The notes under the pieces: model-generated | The model's input: only the letters and a program-made list of their open reading frames with translations | Databases searched by the model: none | Told to the model about the DNA's origin: nothing | Part shown: in pieces, positions 27,201 to 38,108 of the stretch | How the letters are laid out: each line of letters begins with the position of its first letter | Position numbering within the stretch: position 1 is the first letter of the stretch | DNA from: Physella acuta | Taxonomy: Eukaryota > Mollusca > Gastropoda > Physidae | Direction: 5' to 3' | Length of the DNA: 64,000 nucleotides | NCBI RefSeq assembly: GCF_028476545.1 | Contig: NW_026732380.1 | Coordinates: forward strand, 636,001-700,000 | Program-made: the position numbers and the translations under genes

Positions 27201-30200
27201 ATGCTGTCTTACTAAAGGTAATCCATCATATCTGCGCTGTTGATCATTCTCATCATCATAACCATTCCCTGGTGGTTCAAAGTTTTGCTGATGCTCTTGA
27301 GAGGCATCTGAGTATCTATCATGCTCTAGATACTGACTGTGATGTTGTGGAGGAGGGTGCACATCATATGGCTCTTGAAATGAATCATGTCTTAGGTCAT
27401 GAAAAGATGTATTTTGGTGATGTGGATGGCTGGGGGGTGGCTGAAATGAGTCCAAGTAAGGCTCATCGTGAGAATTTCTTGATCTATTGTGGATATCTCT
27501 ATAGTCTTCTGGTCTCGGAGGCTCAAGATCATCATGGTAGCCCTGTGGATCATCATGGTAGCCCTGTGGATCATCGTGGTAGCCCTGAGGATCATCATCA
27601 TAGCCTCCCCTTTGATCAATGTAGTCAGGTCCTTGCCCACCATAGGAATCCTCAGGATAGTGAACTCCACCATTGTACCTGGGTGGTTCCTCCTGGTAAT
27701 GGTCTCTAGGATCCCCATATGGATCATTGTAGTTACCACTTAAGTGAGGATCCACCCCAGATGTTCCATGAAAACTGCTATGACTGCCTTGATAGGAGAT
27801 ATCTCTAAAATAAATTTAAATACAAATATTAGATCCCATATTCATTACTTGAAAAATGAAATGAATTTCATGTTGTTGTCAGCAATTGATCTGTTAGTGG
27901 GAATTTTTCTGATGTATTTTTTTTCAAAAACAATTGAAAATACATGTTCACATTAATAAAAAATTTGTTTGCATAAAATTTAGTCTATTAGTATAATATT
28001 TTCTAATATTTCAAGATAAAATGAAAATAAATATTGATATATATTGTCTTGTTTAGACTGGGTTATTAAGAATACATACTCATTCATAAGCAATATTTAT
28101 CAGAAATATGAGCATAAAAATTGGAGGTCGTTGCTATGAAAGAGCAAATTAAAATCTTAGGTAGGTGGTTAGCCAAGTTGAATTAGCTATAAATTGCTAC
28201 TGAATGGTTGAACATCTAACTTTTTAAACTATTTTTAATACACATTAGTTTTTAGCTGTCTAGAGAAGTAAAAAAAAATGTCATAGCTATCAAATGTAAT
28301 GTTTTATGCATGCCCAACTTATACAACAAAAATCACAGTAGTTAAATTTAAAAGGGAGATAATAATTAAACATCAAACAATTTTTTTCCCTGTAGTTTAT
28401 AACTGTTATTTAAAAGTTATTTAAAGATATTATTTAAAGTTATATTAGAAAAAAAACATTCTAGCTAACTACAGAAAAAACTAGCAAGTTCATTACTAAT
28501 TTAGTTAAAAGATTTAGAAATAAGGGGTTCTTTAAAATTCTAAGGAAGCATTGTTAAATAAAAATATTTGATTACAAGTTTTAGTTAGGAAAATTACAAG
28601 TGAAAAAGATCATAAAAATTAATATCATTGAATGGTAGATTTTTTTTTACTCCATTAATGCATTACTTGTTAGTGTAAAAAAAATAATTCAAAATATGAA
28701 CGTTGACTAGGGATGACATGCAACTTCACAGATAAATAGCACATATACAAAGGTAGATCATTGACTCCAACATTAGAAGTAGCTTTTATACTAATTTGTA
28801 ACATAGGTACACTTTTTGAATAGTTTAAAATTAATACTGTTTTCATAAGCAGAATATAGATACATTTTGTATATAAAAGGTTCAAGGGAGGTGGAATAAA
28901 ATTTTTAAAAATAAATATTAGTTAACTATTCCAGAAGGTAATGTGTTATCTAGCAAGCTCAAGGAGGGTGAAATGAATTTCTATTTCATAAAACTTTAGT
29001 TCATTCATGTCAAATTATAATTGATTCATTTTGAGAATAGTAAAGTGCCAATATGGTATTTAACTTCAATAAATTATTAAAATTCAGATCATCTAAACCT
29101 CCTTTTAATCTGGCCACTATCTACCTTTGCCCAAAGCCAGCATGCAATTCCTCATCATCAAAATGGTGGGAGGGATGTGATGGGACATGATCATATGAGC
29201 GAGGGTTTTCTTCAACATAACCTGGATTAACTACAGATGGTGTGTCCCCATCATCATAGTAATCATATGATAAGTAATTGTGTGGTGCCTCCCGCTCATA
29301 ATCTCTTCCCTCCACATCGCCACTACCATGATGGGCATAATCGTTGGGATCTAAAGACCTGGCAGGTAGTGGGGAAGCTCTCAGCTGCTGGTCAGATCTG
29401 TAAATGTTGTTACTGCTTCCATAAGGGCCACCATTGGGTATTTCTGCATAATTCTTCACCTGGAAATTGGACGTGAACAACTTGGTAAAAAAATTTTTAA
29501 AAATAAATGTGTTGATTTTGAGAGATACAAAATGTAATTTATTGAAAGTTCAAGCCTAATGTAAACCTAGTTACAAAATTAATTACATTTTCAAATGTAT
29601 TGGTTCAGTGAATTACATGTTTAACCTTTGTCATTCATCAAAGAAAATAAACAGTTGCTGCATTGGAAAACTGGAACAATAACATTGATCCAAATAAAAT
29701 GTGTAGGCAGGATCAAGAAGAAAAAAAAAGGAATTATAACAGGACAGATGACAACATACCATTCTGTTTCTGTCACTATGGATTGAATGCTCACTCATTC
29801 TCTCAAATGATGTGTTGTTACCATAGTTTCCTTCATATCCACCCCCACCACCACTTCCACCACTGTAATAAGGGTCATGTGGAGCAAATCTGTGAGAGGA
29901 GTATGGGTCTTCTTGCATGTAATCCATATTCCCTGGGTCACTGCGGATAAAAGCCAAATAATCACTCTATTAAGACTGAGTCTTCTTGCATGTAAAAATT
30001 ATTATTTGCAAGCAAATAAATGCAGTTTAATACAAATGATGATAAAGAAAATGTACTATGTGTGAAATGACCATAAACACCAATATTATAGTCAGCTTCA
30101 CAGCAGTAATTTCATCTGTTGAACAGATTTTGGTTTAGATAATTGTGATGACGCTAATTCAAGATAGTATGGTAGAACAGACTATAGCTAGTTGGTTAGA

Positions 30201-33200
30201 CTGACCAATAAAAACACAGGAGCTGGCCGGTCACGTGGGACGGTCAGTTGACCACTGAAGCGTGGGTCAGAGTTAGTAGTGTGAAAGAGACGGTCAGAGA
30301 TATGTAGAGCAAGGGAACAGTATAGATTAGTTGGGTAGGAAGTTGATTGTGTGAATTTTAATTGAGGATATTATCTATTGGATAGGACTTGTGTTTGTTA
30401 ATTCCAAACTATAACCAGGCTAGTATCATCTTAATCACCACTGCCCTCAGATTTGGTGGTGCTGCATTTCCCCACCCTCACAACTGGTGGAAGATCTCCA
30501 TTCACCCCCACCCTCACAGTAATGTTTGAGGTGCCCTCAACTAAATGAATGAAAACACCACTAGTCTTGTATTAATGGACAATTTGTTCAATGCCAGAAA
30601 AATGTGGGACCTCATGGTATTAAATTTAAATTAAGATATACAAATACTTCTTGGAAGTTTATTCATTGAAATTGGTACAGCCAGCTCAACTGTGAGATCT
30701 AAGAAGTTTCTAGACATTTTTTTTTAAATAAATTGTGCCAATTAAAGACAAATTATTGTTTTAGATTGGTACAGCCTTTAATTCCATAATTAGGACTAAA
30801 TATGTTGTCAATCTTATTCTTAGGGAACTGCAATAGGCCTTATTAAATATTATTAGCCTACCTTGTTTTACTTTAGTAATGCTAACACTAACATTAAACA
30901 AGGTAACCTTCTCTAATTCATTAAGTATAACTATAATCATAAAAATTGTAATGCAATGCATATTGATTGCATGGTTCCTGGTGATTACATTGGTATAATA
31001 TAGTTATAGTATAATGGTAATTTGGTAGGCCTAGTCTAGACTGCCAGTCTTGTTCTGGATTCAAAGGCCAAAAGCCGCCAAAGTGTCGATTAAAAAAAAA
31101 AATTTAATATGGGCCTAACAAACAGTAACTAAGTCATTTTCATTTAGCATTTGGCCTAGATCTATATTTTTCTATATTTAGATTCTATATCATATAGATC
31201 TAAATACTATTTAGATTTTTTAATTTATCTTGATTCTCGTTCTGGATCTAGAAATCTAAGTGGATTTTCTTAATGCAATTTAAATTTTAAATTCAACTCG
31301 TCGAAGTAGTTGCACCGCGGAAGTGCCTTCACCATAATAAAAATTCAACGATCAATGATGCAGTGACCTGGTTAGGGCACTGCCGAATTAAAAGCATGCC
31401 ATGAGCTACCAACGCCTAAAAACTAGAATAAACTCCTTACAAAATATTTAATCGGCTGTAAAATTTCCCACAGCAGTCCTAACAAGTAATCCGAATAGAA
31501 CATGTTCCACCATATTATCCTAAAGAAAAAAACAGCACTTCCTCACTGCACCCACACAGCCGCGACGTTTGTCAATAACGCACCGTTATGGAACGCATGG
31601 GACAATACGCCTAAATATAGGCCGCGTCCTCGCTGTTTTGATTGGCTAGGATTTGGCTTCCCTTGTTGTCCTGCGGGTTGATCAACAGTGGAATGCCGTT
31701 AGCGCTTGCTAGCGACTTGGGAAAAAAATTAGTTGAAAATCGCAAGAAAATATATTCGATAGGAGTTTAGCGGAAAAGTTATGCTTGCAAATTTCCTTAA
31801 TTTCTAGACTTTGATCAAAAGAGTGTACAAACTAGGCCAAAAGATTTTCGAAAAATTGTGTGTAAGGTGTCCTCCATAAACAACGTCACACTCGTAGGGG
31901 GAGAGGGGAGTGTATCTTTGTGGAGATGTGTGATGAGGAGGGGGGGGGGGGGGGGGTGAAGGAGTTCAGACGGTGTTAAAGTAATGTTAAAAACTGAATT
32001 TAAGCCGTTATTTCGCATCTTCAATAACTGTTTTTGTAAATTGTAGGCCTAATAGAATACCGCAGTAATCAATAAATAAAGTTTTAAGACGCGCTAGTGG
32101 GGTGTCGTTATGAAAATATTTGATCCGACAAAGTACATGAAGTGGGCATCTATGCTTCCTTGTTTTATAACCCTTTTTTTAAGATATCAAACAATAACCA
32201 TAAACATAACATTCGACTCCCCTGCACAAATCAAACAATGGAGACACCAGCAAAAGAAAATGGTTGCCAAATCAAGAGAGCAAATCGCTGTGATATATCA
32301 ACGTAATTGAGTTTCTGTGAAGTGAACTAAGGGTCCAGGTGTAATTTGGGGAGGGGAGAGCAATGCCACCGTAAGCTTATTAAATGTTTTTAAAAAGCTT
32401 ATATTTTGAAACCCGGCCAATAAAAAAAATGTAGAGTAATGGAGAAAGTCAAAGCAAATATTTCTATACGTCAGAGAAATGTATATTTAAAATACCCTGA
32501 AATACAAACATGTGTAACTGTTGTGGAATTAGTAATCTGGAACCTCAATATTCAAAATGCTGTAGCTATCACTCACTAAAAAAAAAAAAAAGATGTTTTC
32601 TCTAGGGAACAAAACCCTCACTACTGTAGGCCTACTATAGTGGTTATCTCCCATTTAGCTGATTATTTTCTCCACCAGGTTTCACGAACATAATTCTTAA
32701 CTTTGCGGCCGGCAACCTCTGAATGAATAAATAATACACACGCCTCTTTTAGATATTAAACATTCAATTAACGGTCTTACAGGTCGATAATTCTATTTCA
32801 ACTGGGAAAACCTTAAGTATATCATAATCTCTTGTTTTTTCTATAGATGGGCATTAGGTTTTAAATGTTGAGTGTATTATTAAGTATCACCAAATTATCT
32901 CCAGCTGAGAGACCCATATCATCCTATAGTTTAAAGACTAAATATAGACTGGTGCTTGACTCAATAATGTACAAGACTTGGGTCTGATCTGCTGCTACAA
33001 CATCTATTTAGAACTACCAACAAACTGATACTAAACCACATGTTTGAGCTCTCTAACAAAACAGTGTCAGTAAAGCTGGATGCCTTCTATTCCCCACACA
33101 GATTCCATATTAAGGGCCAACATCCCACCCTGCCAGCTTTCTGTTTAAATACAACAATGGTTGATTTTACATGCAGTTACTTTCTGGCATCTCTTGGGGG

Positions 33201-33886
33201 GGGGGTGTCTACACACCAACTATTCCCCCCTCCCTCCCCTGGAAAATATTTATAACTTTTATTTTTATAGAGAATATATACTTTACCAAGTGTCCGCCCC
33301 TCACCCACCCTGAGAAAAATGTCATGTCTGAAAGAAACCCTGTTGACATGTAAACTTGTAACAAATATTAAGATGCTAGCTGTGACAACCAAAACTTGTC
33401 ACAAATATTAAGATGCTAGCTGTGACAAGCAAAACTTGTCACAAATATTAAGATGCTAGCTGTGACAAGCAAAACTTGTCCAACAGGAAGGGCCAGGAGA
33501 AGTAGAACTGTTGTGAGATTTGTAAACATTTTCTAACTACATTGTCTGTACATCTTTACAATCACAAGCTAAATAATAACAGATAGGGTGGTAAAACACA
33601 CAAGAATTAAAGTAAACATGACAGCGCAACAACTGAGCTGAAACACTAAGAAGTGTTTATTAATTATTCAAAATTAGGTCCTTCTTCTCCATATGAACAC
33701 CTTTCAAACTGAGCTGTCTAGTTAATTTAAAAATGCCATTACTCACATATCCTGATGATGTGAGGTGGGATAGAATCTGGCATGAGTGCCACTATCCAAC
33801 TGAGATTGTAAGGGAGGGAGGGACACTGGAGACTGGTCATGGAAGTGAAATGAGTCTTCAGTGTTTGTTATGCTGCTCATGCTCAT
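12775..33886 (-). CDS. CTNND2: p120/delta-catenin family armadillo protein (21 coding exons)
   Basis: p120-family catenins bind the juxtamembrane region of classical cadherins, stabilise them at adherens junctions and modulate Rho GTPases. I traced 21 exons with consistent phase: 33886-33747, 29940-29760, 29459-29125, 27804-27104, 26288-26175, 26003-25884, 25646-25511, 25093-24973, 24774-24658, 24526-24381, 24277-24021, 23587-23506, 23012-22853, 16429-16279, 16197-16068, 15811-15718, 15479-15382, 15290-15082, 14784-14753, 14668-14552, 12939-12775. They total 3,606 nt, or 1,201 residues. Family marks are [59 protein letters not shown] and a C-terminal DSWV. Invertebrates generally have a single member of this family, so the symbol stands for the group (CTNND1/CTNND2/ARVCF); the PDZ ligand favours a delta-catenin/ARVCF label. 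The start ATG has A at -3. Confidence 0.93.
13377..14018. mobile_element. Non-autonomous element with ACTTTCTCG ends (catenin intron 20)
   Basis: The left end reads ACTTTCTCGAATAT and the right end CGTATATACGAGAAAGT, a short terminal inverted repeat. Inside are two diverged copies of a ~150-bp block, each with ACTTCC..TCGGAAAT, CTCAA, ATGAAATTTCAT and GTACTCAAGTTAT. Then come a GACAGACAGACACACAGAC run, GTCGAGATTTGTAAAAATCTCGA (a hairpin of short arms) and a T tract. No protein is encoded, and no target duplication was found. Confidence 0.6.
15382..25646 (-). CDS. CTNND2: Delta-catenin exons 7-17: armadillo domain
   Basis: Residues about 531-1,028 form the armadillo domain that holds the cadherin tail. 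It opens with [20 protein letters not shown] and [13 protein letters not shown], close to the fly p120ctn opening as I remember it. Later repeats include [32 protein letters not shown] and [19 protein letters not shown]. Between repeats lies a Lys/Gly-rich insert (GKGKSGK, then [13 protein letters not shown]) over residues about 775-815, where p120 proteins carry a basic loop linked to nuclear entry and Rho binding. Exon 14 lies 6.4 kb downstream of exon 13 because the intron (16,430-22,852) carries a transposon-like element and a satellite array. Confidence 0.92.
15925..16080 (-). repeat. Short tandem array carrying copies of the exon 15 splice donor
   Basis: The donor of catenin exon 15 (exon end 16,068, GCTTT then GTAAGTTGACAT on the minus strand) is repeated at spacings of about 35-46 bases: near 15,940 (diverged), 15,990, 16,025 and the real site. 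Each copy holds exon-edge bases plus the GTAAGTTGACAT intron start; the 15,940 copy reads GTAGGTTGACAT. These are potential decoy donors within 130 bases downstream of the real one. Confidence 0.8.
16621..17815. mobile_element. Dispersed repeat element in catenin intron 13
   Basis: It starts ACTAGGCATGCTGCCCAGCT and ends TTATATATTAGGAT, an end shared with the copy at 8,755-9,188. At 16,740-16,915 it carries a block (GGTCAGTCGAGGTCAG, CGTAGACTTTTCGGCCAACC, GCGCCTGCGGCGCCGGGAAG) that recurs at 22,577-22,725 beyond the satellite. On the minus strand at about 16,990-17,070 a tRNA-like head is visible (GGGTTCGAGACAC as B box). An AGATCTAG run lies at 16,917-16,940. No reverse transcriptase, transposase or Rep/helicase frame is seen; class unresolved. 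Confidence 0.6.
18138..22590. repeat. 342-bp satellite array, ~13 units (catenin intron 13)
   Basis: Units begin at GAGAATTTCACTCGC and recur every 342 bases (first spacing 339), giving 13 units. The eleven central copies are nearly identical; the first and last are clearly diverged, as expected when unequal exchange homogenises the middle. Each unit holds the short inverted repeat CCCTCGTCGAGGG. The unit end (GGAAATTTTTTTTCGTAATAGAGCTCATATAA) resembles 16,740-16,770 of the neighbouring element, so the satellite probably arose by amplification inside that element. Conserved open frames of 87 (-) and 63 (+) codons occur in most units because 342 is a multiple of three; I do not regard them as genes. 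Confidence 0.93.
22570..22765. repeat. Element tail flanking the satellite
   Basis: This is homologous to 16,740-16,930, sharing GGTCAGTCGAGGTCAG, GTAGACTTTTCGGCCAACCG, GCGCCTGCGGCGCCGGGAAG and TGCCCTATCGG. It ends in a short (TA)n stretch, 90 bases before catenin exon 13. It marks the other side of the satellite-bearing insertion. Confidence 0.75.
25884..33886 (-). CDS. CTNND2: Delta-catenin exons 1-6: N-terminal low-complexity region
   Basis: Exons 1-6 encode about residues 1-530. The region is rich in Asp, His, Pro, Tyr, Gly and Ser, with stretches such as [16 protein letters not shown] and [10 protein letters not shown], and looks disordered. I see no heptad pattern, so the N-terminal coiled coil of several vertebrate relatives seems absent. 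Many Tyr residues in acidic surroundings are candidate phosphorylation sites, as in the vertebrate family; this is inference. Intron 1 (29,941-33,746) is 3.8 kb and contains a promoter-like segment near 31,600, which would allow a shorter form starting downstream. Confidence 0.85.
27104..27804 (-). CDS. CTNND2: Delta-catenin exon 4 with coding minisatellite
   Basis: This is the longest exon (701 nt), flanked by TTTTAG and GTAGTG. It encodes residues about 219-452. At 27,531-27,600 a 21-bp unit is repeated about three times plus partial copies, giving HDDPQGY repeats in frame. Because the unit is a multiple of three, copy-number change would alter only protein length. The rest is Pro/His/Gln/Asp-rich, with no folded domain recognised. 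Confidence 0.88.
31580..31720 (-). promoter_or_regulatory. Promoter-like segment in catenin intron 1
   Basis: On the minus strand an AGCCAATCA (CCAAT box, 31,640-31,648) is followed about 25 bases later by CTATATTTAG (31,611-31,620). The surrounding 150 bases are unusually rich in CpG for this window. A downstream ATG (about 31,505) opens a 21-codon frame, and TTTTGTAAGG near 31,440 could be a splice donor. This could be an alternative first exon for the catenin gene; no transcript supports it here. Confidence 0.4.
31867..32060. mobile_element. Truncated copy of the 61,839 MITE family
   Basis: ACGTCACACTCGTAGGGGG, then GTGTGATGAGG, a long G tract, TTCAGA, GTTATTTCGC and AATAACTGTTTTTGTAAATTGTA follow the same order as the left half of 61,839-62,260. 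The right end is missing. Confidence 0.7.
33174..33342. mobile_element. Small hAT-type MITE
   Basis: The ends CAGTTACTTTCTGGCATCTC and GTCTGAAAGAAACCCTG are imperfect inverted repeats related to the element at 51,502-51,725. The flanks TTTACATG and TTGACATG agree at 7 of 8 positions, fitting a hAT target duplication. It contains G and C tracts and no gene. It lies in catenin intron 1. Confidence 0.72.
33352..33482 (+). repeat. Three copies of a 42-bp minisatellite
   Basis: The unit contains CACAAATATTAAGATGCTAG, CTGTGACAA and AAAACTTGT. It starts just right of the MITE at 33,174-33,342, in catenin intron 1. Confidence 0.85.
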
Positions 33887-33903
33887 GGTAGCCTATCATT
33901 CAT
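33883..33903 (-). CDS. 6-codon upstream ORF overlapping the catenin start
   Basis: On the minus strand a TTGTTCTCAG acceptor is followed at once by ATGAATGATAGGCTACCATGA. The upstream frame (ATG at 33,903) stops at TGA 33,885-33,883, which overlaps the main start ATG 33,886-33,884 as ATGA. Such an overlap would force leaky scanning or reinitiation for catenin translation if this acceptor is used. The open frame is seen directly; its use is inference. Confidence 0.45.
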   Translation of the reverse strand: MNDRLP

Positions 33904-34222
33904 CTGAGAACAAGCACCACACAAGCAATTAACTAGACAAATTCTTCATGGGATGCTACAGCCATAAAAGGCTCAATAGTCAAAAAGAAGAAAAAATTCT
34001 TAAAATAAACACTTCTTAAAACTAACCCTAGCAACTATAGCTGTGTCTACCAAGCTTCTAAAGTAACACCACAAAAAGCCTGTTTGTGCTTAATTGAAGT
34101 AAACCACTAAACATGTGTATTTAAGACTGAAATAGTTTCACTTACTACAACTTGGAGAACCAAACCACTAATCCTAGTCTAGTGCCATAAAGACTAAAGA
34201 CTTTTCATTCAATACTCTATAC

Positions 34223-34439
34223 CAGGGGTCTCCAAACTTTTCAGTCCGAGGGCCGCATTACCCATCAAATTTCAGTTCGGGGGCCAGTTACTTCCAGGCA
34301 TGTCTTTAATTTTTCAGGGCAAAGTTCCTCAGCCATCACAAACAGACGATTTTTCCTTAGACAAAAAGATCTCCGCGGGCCGGATGAGAGAATTTCGCGG
34401 GCCGCATCCGGCCCGCGGGCCGTAGTTTGGAGACCCCTG
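34223..34439. mobile_element. hAT-type MITE with perfect 8-bp target duplication
   Basis: The ends CAGGGGTCTCCAAACTTTTC and TAGTTTGGAGACCCCTG form a terminal inverted repeat. CTCTATAC is duplicated exactly on both sides (34,215-34,222 and 34,440-34,447). The interior is CpG-rich, with GGGCCGCATCCGGCCCGCGG. The end sequence matches a widespread animal hAT non-autonomous type. Confidence 0.93.
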
Positions 34440-35624
34440 CTCTATACCTAGGTGTCAGCATTAAATCAAATTAAGTTCAAATACTAAATCTAGCTTGACA
34501 ATTGTACAATGGAAGTCGAAAAGTTCAAGTCGTGTGTTTAGAGGGGTCATAAAAAAATTATTTTGAAAAAAAATCTGACTCCTGAGTGTGGTGGGGGGGA
34601 GTAGATGAAGTATACAAGGGGATAAGAAAATATAATTGTTCTCTCCGAACTAATAAATAAATTAAATGTGTTGGGCGTGTATCTTGTAATGCTAATAGCT
34701 TAGAGTCAGTTTTTCTTTTCTATTTTATCTGGTATTTTATTAATTGAATATTAAAAATAGAATGTATTGAGAAAAATAAAATGTTTGAAAATTTAATTAT
34801 AAATATATATATATGATGAGTGCTTGTTATAAACTTATATAATTGTAGTTTTAATGTTTTGTTTTTGTTAACATCAACCAAATACCACAGCAGGGTATTA
34901 ATTTAAAATCATTTTATAATTTAATGTATTGGTATGGAAAGAAAAGTTTTTAAAATATTACTTCTGCAGTGTCTTATCATTATAATTAGCTTTATGGCTA
35001 TAGTGAGCTAGTAGCCCATACTGTCATTACTCATATTACCAAGTATATCAAGTAGCTTATACATTTTATAAATATAGGTTTTATGTGTGCTGCCAATTAA
35101 ATAAATACATATTGTGTATAATTGTGTAAAATTCTTTGTTTTTCTTTTTATTAAACTGACCATGTTTTAGGAATTCCCATTATAAAATTTTAATGTGTGG
35201 ATGTCCAAATGGACATGAACAACACCTTCCCCACCCCCTCAAGTTGACAGACATCTATAAAATTCTCATTTAAGTTGTATTCAAGTGGTTCTATTGTCAC
35301 AGATTTTAAAATGTGTGTGAGGGGGAGTACTATCAGCATTTTAGTTGCTATAAATAAGGTTAGCCGACAATACATTATTTTAATAATAAAAGCTGCTGCT
35401 GATAATTTAGTACTTGTGTATTGGTGAAAAGAACCAAAGACAACTTTTAATAAAGTGCATTTAATAATTTATCAAACTTCAAACAGAAGAAGTGATTAGC
35501 CCTATTTCAGAGACTAGTATGTAGGCCTATGAAAAATGCATACTAACATCTAAACAATAGAAAATCTAAATTTTAAGAGCGAGTTACGTTACCTAAGAAT
35601 AAATCTAAAGGTTATTTATCCTAC

Positions 35625-35890
35625 TTGTGGTCGATTGGTTGAGTGTTTGGCTGCTTGCACTGAAGAACTCAAGTTCTGATCTCAGTTTGGATTTGTGACT
35701 GTACTTGTGATAGGTACTTGACATAGAATTTATGTTGGGGAAAGTAAAGGTGGCTGGGCAAAGTGGTGACCACACTGTCCCTTCATATACCAGTTAAGAA
35801 ACATGAACTCTTCTTCATATGCGCACCAATGATGGGTTGCTAAGCTCAAGATGAGCTGTACTGTGCGACCCTATAAAATAAGTAGAATCT
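35625..35890 (+). repeat. Possible tRNA-derived SINE
   Basis: GGTCGATTGGTTGAGTGTTTGG followed by AAGTTCTGATCTCAG resembles degenerate A and B boxes. A body with GGCTGGGCAAAGTGGTGACC and an end near CGACCCTATAAAATAAG follows. No target duplication was seen. It lies upstream of the catenin gene. Confidence 0.4.
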
Positions 35891-36248
35891 AGTCGCCTAA
35901 AGCTTAAGGTAAGACAGATTCTAGATCAAGATCTACAGATCTAGAAATCTATAGTTAAGAGTTAGTATGTATGTAATATGTAATCATGTGTTAGTATAAT
36001 CAATAATCACTAGATTCTAGATCTAGATACCTAGTTTTTTAGTATTAAATATTAAATAATCATTTAGATCTAGATTCTAGATCTAGAATCTAGCCATGAT
36101 TTATCATTTAGGCCTACAATGATTCTAATGATTAGAATTAGATGTATTCTAATGCTAGGACCTACACTTCAAATACAATAGGTTACTTGCCAAACAATCT
36201 ATAAAGAAAAAGAGAGAAACAGAACTTAAAAACGGGAACACACTTACT

Positions 36249-36330
36249 ACACAGAGCACAGCTATTTTCGTCAATCGGAACAGGACTTGTTGCCTCTCCC
36301 AACTATCCCAATGCAGTGGGATATGTTCCT
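36249..36330 (-). promoter_or_regulatory. Candidate non-coding first exon of the catenin gene
   Basis: On the minus strand the segment ends CTGTGCTCTGTGTA, followed by GTAAGTGTG, a strong donor at about 36,248-36,247. The catenin coding exon 1 has an acceptor 2.3 kb downstream at 33,904, so a 5' UTR exon here would fit. There is no other evidence. Confidence 0.3.
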
Positions 36331-36833
36331 AATTATTTCTAGACCTACAATACAATTGTACTGAAACAAATTTATGCTAATTAAAACCTTTAATTAGATC
36401 TAGTAACTAATGTAAATGTGTAACAAATATTTGAAACGCATATTAAACTGTATACAGATCTTTAAATATTTCTGAAATATATCAACTATTCACAACAATA
36501 CAACTCGAGTCAGGAAATGCAACATTTTCAATAACAAGAGGGAGTAAAACGAGAAGAGCTAGGAATGCAGCGCCATCTAGCTTCAGCAAAACTGATTTGG
36601 TATGATTTCTGATAGTGTTTATTGTAGTGCTAGGCCCTAAGCCTAGTCTTTCTTACTTACTACCGAGACGGGTCTACTATGCTTGCAATATTAATCCTGC
36701 TATAGAAAATAATGAATATTCTAACAATTAAAAAATCTGACTACTTTTCAAATAATCAAAACTACACAAACGCAAATCTAAATCTATATTAGATTTCTGT
36801 TGAACTGTGATAACTAGACTAAACAAAACAGAG

Positions 36834-37119
36834 CAGTGGCGTAGCCAGGATCGTCTCAAGGGGGGGGGGGGGGGGTTCCAATTTTTACCCGGGACAAACT
36901 TTCGTTTTCGATTTGCACCCCCCCCCCCCTCAAACTTTCGATTTGCACCCCCCCCCCTCAAACTTTCGATTTGCACCCCTCCCTCAAACTTTCGATTTGC
37001 ACCCCCCCCCCTCAAACTTTCGATTTGCACCCCCCCTCATACTTTTTCTATATACCGAGGGGTCTATGGGGGGGGGGGGGTTATGACCGCCCCTAACCCC
37101 CCCCCTGCCTACGCCACTG
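36834..37119. mobile_element. hAT-type MITE (CAGTGGCGTAG family)
   Basis: The ends CAGTGGCGTAGCCAGG and GCCTACGCCACTG are inverted repeats, with exact AAACAGAG target copies at 36,826-36,833 and 37,120-37,127. Inside, TCAAACTTTCGATTTGCACC is repeated about four times between C tracts of different length. Same family as 7,606, 48,582 and 61,453. Confidence 0.93.
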
Positions 37120-37282
37120 AAACAGAGGCCTAAACTAAAATGCAATGATAGCGCTGGTTTTATTATTCCTGCTTTCTAAAAAAATTATATCTATAAACAT
37201 GAGTCTGAAATAAAATAGATTCTATATTGTGTTCGTGGTGATGGTGGAAGCCGCACGGTGATTTTTTAGGCATCTCTCGGAG

Positions 37283-38100
<818 letters not shown>

Positions 38101-38108
38101 TCTCGGAG

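Noticed and set aside
30180-30520. Possible relic of an LTR end with a following primer-site-like segment
   Set aside because: AATAAAAACACAGG and a later ACAACTGGTGG looked suggestive, but there is no second LTR, no clear TG..CA limits and no coding remnant nearby.
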